In this document: one piece after another, positions 13,284 to 15,227 of the stretch
Layout of the letters: each line of letters starts with the position of its first letter
Numbering within the stretch: the stretch's first letter is position 1
NCBI GenBank assembly: GCA_943355045.1
Contig: CALRDY010000005.1
Span: 1 to 15,227, forward strand
From: Candidatus Nomurabacteria bacterium
Lineage (GTDB): Bacteria > Patescibacteriota > Minisyncoccia > Phycocordibacterales > Phycocordibacteraceae
Direction of reading: 5' to 3'
Length of the DNA: 15,227 bases
Notes under the pieces: generated by a model
Told to the model about the DNA's origin: nothing
Seen by the model: only the letters and a program-made list of their open reading frames with translations
Database searches by the model: none
Translations under genes and position numbers: made by a program

Positions 13284-13835
13284 CTACTGCGATATCTCCG
13301 TCTCCTTCTTTTCAAGGATCTTCGCGAGCGATTCATTGCCCGCGTCGATGAGCTTCTGCGCCTCGGCCTTGAGCCGTGCGACTTCGTCTTTCCCCATACC
13401 GCCATCTTTTGTTGCGGCATCGAGCGCTTTCAGCGCGTCCGTGCGATGCGAGCGCAGCGTCACTTTCGCCTGTTCGGTCTTGTCGCGCGCAATCTTCGAG
13501 AGCTGGTCGCGCCGCTCGCTCGTAAGTTCGGGAAAGGTAACGCGCAGACCCTGGTCGTCGGTCGCGACGCCGATGCCGAGATTTGCATCAGTAATGCCTT
13601 TTTCGATTACCTTCACGAGCGACATGTCCCATGGAATGACGCGCAGCGTGCGGGCGTCTTCGACCGATACGTTTGCGAGTTCGCGCAGCGGCGTGCGAGC
13701 GCCATACGCCTCGGGCTTTACCGCGTCGAGCAGGGTCGGCGTCGCGCGGCCGGTGCGCACGCCCGAAAGCTCGCGCGAAAGCCATTCCTCAGTCTCCTTG
13801 ATATTCGTTTTTAGTTTTGAAAAATCGTATGCCAT
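13284..13835 (-). CDS. frr: Ribosome recycling factor
   Basis: RRF splits post-termination ribosomes together with EF-G. The 183-residue length is typical. Family features are the N-terminal helix (AYDFSKLKTNIKETEEWLSRE), the LSGVRTGRATP motif (about 22-32), VIPWDMSLVKVIEKGI in the hinge/domain II region (about 72-87), and the C-terminal helices with KDEVARLKAEAQKLID. The ATG at 13835 has no Shine-Dalgarno. Instead a perfect extended -10 (TGG-TATAAT), which includes the holB stop codon, ends 6 nt before it. Its neighbours holB and rseP are on the same strand. Confidence 0.97.
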   Translation of the reverse strand: MAYDFSKLKTNIKETEEWLSRELSGVRTGRATPTLLDAVKPEAYGARTPLRELANVSVEDARTLRVIPWDMSLVKVIEKGITDANLGIGVATDDQGLRVTFPELTSERRDQLSKIARDKTEQAKVTLRSHRTDALKALDAATKDGGMGKDEVARLKAEAQKLIDAGNESLAKILEKKETEISQ

Positions 13836-13841
13836 GCGCTG

Positions 13842-13850
13842 ATTATACCA
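13842..13850 (-). promoter_or_regulatory. Extended -10 of frr, overlapping the holB stop codon
   Basis: Minus strand TGG-TATAAT (13850-13842), consensus at all six -10 positions plus the TG extension, followed by six bases and the frr ATG. The holB stop TAA (13845-13843) is part of the TATAAT. Confidence 0.7.
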
Positions 13851-14526
13851 AATCTTTCGGAATGACGAGCGCGAGATGCTCCAAGATCATGCGTACGGGC
13901 GCACTACGGTCGTAGAGATGCCCGCGCAGGACTGAAATATCCGAAAGTAGCGCCCCGAGCGAAGTCGAGGAGCTGTCTTTGAGCTTCGCATATGCCGCCG
14001 CTTCAATGCCGTTCACGATGCGTATCGCTTCGTCGCGATGCTCACGCCGAGCATCTTCATCCTTTCCGCTCGTGAGTTTTTTAATGATCAAGCTGCGCTT
14101 CTCGCGGCTCGCTTGGAGGAACGCCTCCGCCTCATCCGGAATGCGGGACCTCGTAGGTCCCGCAGGGGCGTCGAGCACTTGCACGCGCGAGCGGAGCGTC
14201 GGCAAAAGCCCGCCCAAGGTCGGAAGTATGAGAAACAGATACGTCCCGGGAGGCGGCTCTTCAAAAATCTTCAGAAGCGCATTCTGCGCCTCATGATACG
14301 CGCGGCTTGCGCTGATAATCAGCACTTTGTGTTCGCCCTCAAAAGGCGCCCCCGCGGCGAGTTCAGAAACTCGCCGCGCATCGTCCACCGCAAGAAGTCC
14401 GTACCGCAACACAACGATGTCCGGATTGTGTTCAGTCTTCATCCCGAGCTCTTGTCGCGCCCATGCTAGCGCGAGCTCGATCCCCTTCTCCTCTTCCGCT
14501 TCAATGACGAATGCTTGGTGCCGCAT
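13843..14526 (-). CDS. holB: DNA polymerase III delta-prime-like clamp-loader subunit
   Basis: The delta-prime subunit is part of the complex that loads the sliding clamp. From the ATG at 14526 the protein is 227 residues, shorter than the roughly 330 of E. coli. It keeps the AAA+ core features DDARRVSELAAGAPFEGEHKV, AQNALLKIFEEPPPGTYLFL (sensor-1 region) and TLRSRVQVL in place of the SRC motif. A Walker A loop and the zinc cysteines are absent, as expected for a non-ATPase subunit. The C-terminal collar is reduced. The frame opens at 14574, but a TATACT box ends 6 nt before 14526, so I chose MRHQAFVIEA. The alternative is a distant DnaX-like subunit, less likely without Walker A. Two perfect palindromes lie within it. 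Confidence 0.85.
   Translation of the reverse strand: MRHQAFVIEAEEEKGIELALAWARQELGMKTEHNPDIVVLRYGLLAVDDARRVSELAAGAPFEGEHKVLIISASRAYHEAQNALLKIFEEPPPGTYLFLILPTLGGLLPTLRSRVQVLDAPAGPTRSRIPDEAEAFLQASREKRSLIIKKLTSGKDEDARREHRDEAIRIVNGIEAAAYAKLKDSSSTSLGALLSDISVLRGHLYDRSAPVRMILEHLALVIPKDLV
14142..14164. repeat. Perfect palindrome in the holB linker
   Basis: Ten-base arms TGCGGGACCT (14142-14151) and AGGTCCCGCA (14155-14164) flank a 3-base centre. They encode most of AGPTRSRIP, just after the RSRVQVL motif, in a region of variable length in the family. A small in-frame palindromic insertion is possible. Confidence 0.65.
14353..14378. repeat. Perfect 11-bp-arm palindrome in holB
   Basis: CGCGGCGAGTT (14353-14363) and AACTCGCCGCG (14368-14378) flank a CAGA centre. 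The encoded residues (ARRVSELAAG) align normally with the family, so the symmetry reflects codon choice and not inserted sequence. Confidence 0.65.
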
Positions 14527-14532
14527 GAAAAG

Positions 14533-14538
14533 AGTATA
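14533..14538 (-). promoter_or_regulatory. Putative -10 of a leaderless holB message
   Basis: TATACT (minus strand, 14538-14533) ends six bases before the ATG at 14526, the same hexamer and spacing as at proS. No clear -35 is present. Confidence 0.5.
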
Positions 14539-14564
14539 GCCCCTCTCCGCGATTTTTTCGGCGG

Positions 14565-14596
14565 CACTTGACAAAACTGGTTGGCAAGTGTACCAT
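14565..14596 (+). promoter_or_regulatory. Promoter overlapped by a 26-bp dyad (possible operator)
   Basis: TTGACA (14568-14573), a 17-bp spacer and TACCAT (14591-14596) form a promoter. A dyad at 14565-14590 has outer arms CACTTG and CAAGTG and inner CAA and TTG, so 9 of the 10 outer pairs match. It covers the -35 and the spacer, which is a classical position for a repressor site. Confidence 0.65.
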
Positions 14597-14643
14597 GTAT
14601 GTAGAAGTGAGTTAACTTTGAACCTTACATTGCGGAGGAAGAA

Positions 14644-14967
14644 ATGAAGAAGTCAGCGAAAGCAGTTCTGATAACAGTATTGATAGCGGCTTCTGTTGCG
14701 CTTGCCATACATTTCGGTGCCCATCGTCCTGATATCGGCCAGACAGCTTTCTTGATGCTGCTGATTTCTAGCTTGGGTTGCTTTGGAATAACGGCGGGTT
14801 TTCTCTTCGTCCCTTCCAGCATTCGGAACGAGGACGAAGTCGCACTGGCTGTTTTCTCGACCCTTATGGCAATAGTGTTCCTTATGGCAATAGTGTTCCT
14901 CAGTTTTTTAACATCGGCCCTTGCATTGTCGAGCACCTGGTCGAACATCGTCTCAAATTTCTTCTGA
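14644..14967 (+). CDS. Small three-helix membrane protein of unknown function
   Basis: A 107-residue protein preceded by GGAGG ending 5 nt before the ATG, with a consensus-like promoter upstream. It has about three hydrophobic segments: AVLITVLIAASVALAI (about 7-22), AFLMLLISSLGCFGITAGFLFV (about 35-56) and FSTLMAIVFLMAIVFLSFLTSALAL (about 71-95). The third contains an exact tandem repeat of LMAIVF caused by an 18-bp duplication. A positively charged start (MKKSAK) suggests the N-terminus is inside the cell. I do not recognise a family. It is monocistronic, ended by a hairpin terminator, and is transcribed away from holB. Confidence 0.75.
   Translation: MKKSAKAVLITVLIAASVALAIHFGAHRPDIGQTAFLMLLISSLGCFGITAGFLFVPSSIRNEDEVALAVFSTLMAIVFLMAIVFLSFLTSALALSSTWSNIVSNFF
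14862..14900 (+). repeat. 18-bp tandem duplication in a membrane segment
   Basis: CTTATGGCAATAGTGTTC occurs at 14863-14880 and again, identical, at 14881-14898; the match extends by one base upstream and two downstream. It adds six in-frame residues to the third membrane helix. The absence of any difference between copies suggests a recent slippage event. Confidence 0.9.
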
Positions 14968-14984
14968 TGATCTTCACCTCTCAC

Positions 14985-15015
14985 AACGCCTTCCTTCGGG
15001 GAGGCGTTTCAGTTT
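14985..15015 (+). terminator. Terminator of the 14644-14967 gene
   Basis: AACGCCTTCC (14985-14994) pairs with GGGAGGCGTT (14999-15008), one G-U pair, around a TTCG tetraloop, followed by a short T-rich tail (TTTCAGTTT). Confidence 0.82.
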
Positions 15016-15044
15016 GTGGGGACCACAGCCAAGCTGCGGGCAGA

Positions 15045-15073
15045 TTGACAGAGTATGTCTCGTATGTTTAAAT
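15045..15073 (+). promoter_or_regulatory. Promoter of the lipoprotein gene
   Basis: A perfect TTGACA (15045-15050), a 17-bp spacer and TTAAAT (15068-15073). Transcription would start near 15080, about 57 nt before the GTG. Confidence 0.6.
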
Positions 15074-15136
15074 AGCGACAGAAACATCTTTCGCAACACA
15101 ACAATCAATCAGATCTTTTACAGAAAGGGGTGCGCA

Positions 15137-15227
15137 GTGAGAAAATCAGTCGCAACACTTGTACTGTTTTGTTTTGTGGGCCTGATATGCAGTTGCGGTC
15201 TCTCAAAAGAGGAAAAAGAAGCGGCCG
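15137..15227 (+). CDS. Putative lipoprotein (partial, runs off the window)
   Basis: A GTG start at 15137 is preceded by AAAGGGG ending 6 nt upstream. Thirty codons are visible: a short positive start (MRKS), a hydrophobic core (VATLVLFCFVGLI) and a lipobox-like ICSC, with the probable lipidated cysteine at residue 20, then charged sequence (GLSKEEKEAA). This is a lipoprotein signal peptide. The mature protein lies outside the window, so its function cannot be said. Confidence 0.7.
   Translation, partial: MRKSVATLVLFCFVGLICSCGLSKEEKEAA

Noticed and set aside
14625..14984. Minus-strand open frame of 119 codons opposite the small membrane protein
   Set aside because: The plus-strand gene has a promoter, Shine-Dalgarno and terminator; the minus frame has none and includes the repeat as TIAIRN-type low-complexity sequence.

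Overview
This 15.2 kb window looks like chromosomal housekeeping DNA from a bacterium with a compact genome. I think a member of the Candidate Phyla Radiation (Patescibacteria, Parcubacteria-like) is most likely. The supporting signs are a class I lysyl-tRNA synthetase, a short prolyl-tRNA synthetase without the editing insertion, a half-length mreD product, a stripped-down DNA polymerase III delta-prime subunit, a small coiled-coil protein of a kind I associate with that group, and many genes without a Shine-Dalgarno site. The taxon is an inference, because there is no rRNA in the window.

Layout from left to right. Positions 1-553 (minus): the cell-division regulator mraZ, followed one base later by the truncated start of an unrecognised membrane-anchored protein instead of the usual rsmH. 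A divergent spacer carries three AGTGGG MraZ-type boxes at 10-bp phasing and a plus-strand promoter for a 96-residue unknown protein (787-1077), which ends in a hairpin terminator. Positions 1166-3278 (minus): class I lysS and greA, separated by a strong hairpin. Positions 3422-6190 (minus): pyruvate, phosphate dikinase with its own consensus promoter, a leader of about 155 nt, a strong ribosome binding site and a terminator. Positions 6427-11484 (minus): a probable single operon proS-mreB-mreC-mreD-mrdA, covering one tRNA synthetase and the rod-shape/cell-wall elongation machinery, with ATGA overlaps at the last two junctions. Positions 11485-12059: a mosaic intergenic region with a 125-bp structured inverted repeat, a second copy of the rseP 3' end, and a plus-strand coiled-coil gene. 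Positions 12060-14526 (minus): rseP, frr and holB, with a 95-bp inverted repeat between rseP and frr. Positions 14565-15227 (plus): a small three-helix membrane protein behind a promoter that overlaps a 26-bp dyad, then a truncated lipoprotein gene.

The most consistent signal beyond the genes themselves is the start architecture. Seven genes (lysS, greA, proS, the coiled-coil gene, rseP, frr, holB) have a -10-like hexamer ending exactly 6 or 7 nt before the start codon. This is what leaderless transcription would look like. In contrast ppdK and the small plus-strand genes have TTGACA promoters, leaders and Shine-Dalgarno sites. Other points worth a second look are the rseP 3'-end duplication around the coiled-coil gene, two long terminal-inverted-repeat elements flanking rseP, and several perfect palindromes inside coding sequence. 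I did not find an obvious new multi-gene system. There are no tRNA or rRNA genes, CRISPR arrays or transposases that I can see, and no gene-free stretch exceeds 300 bases.
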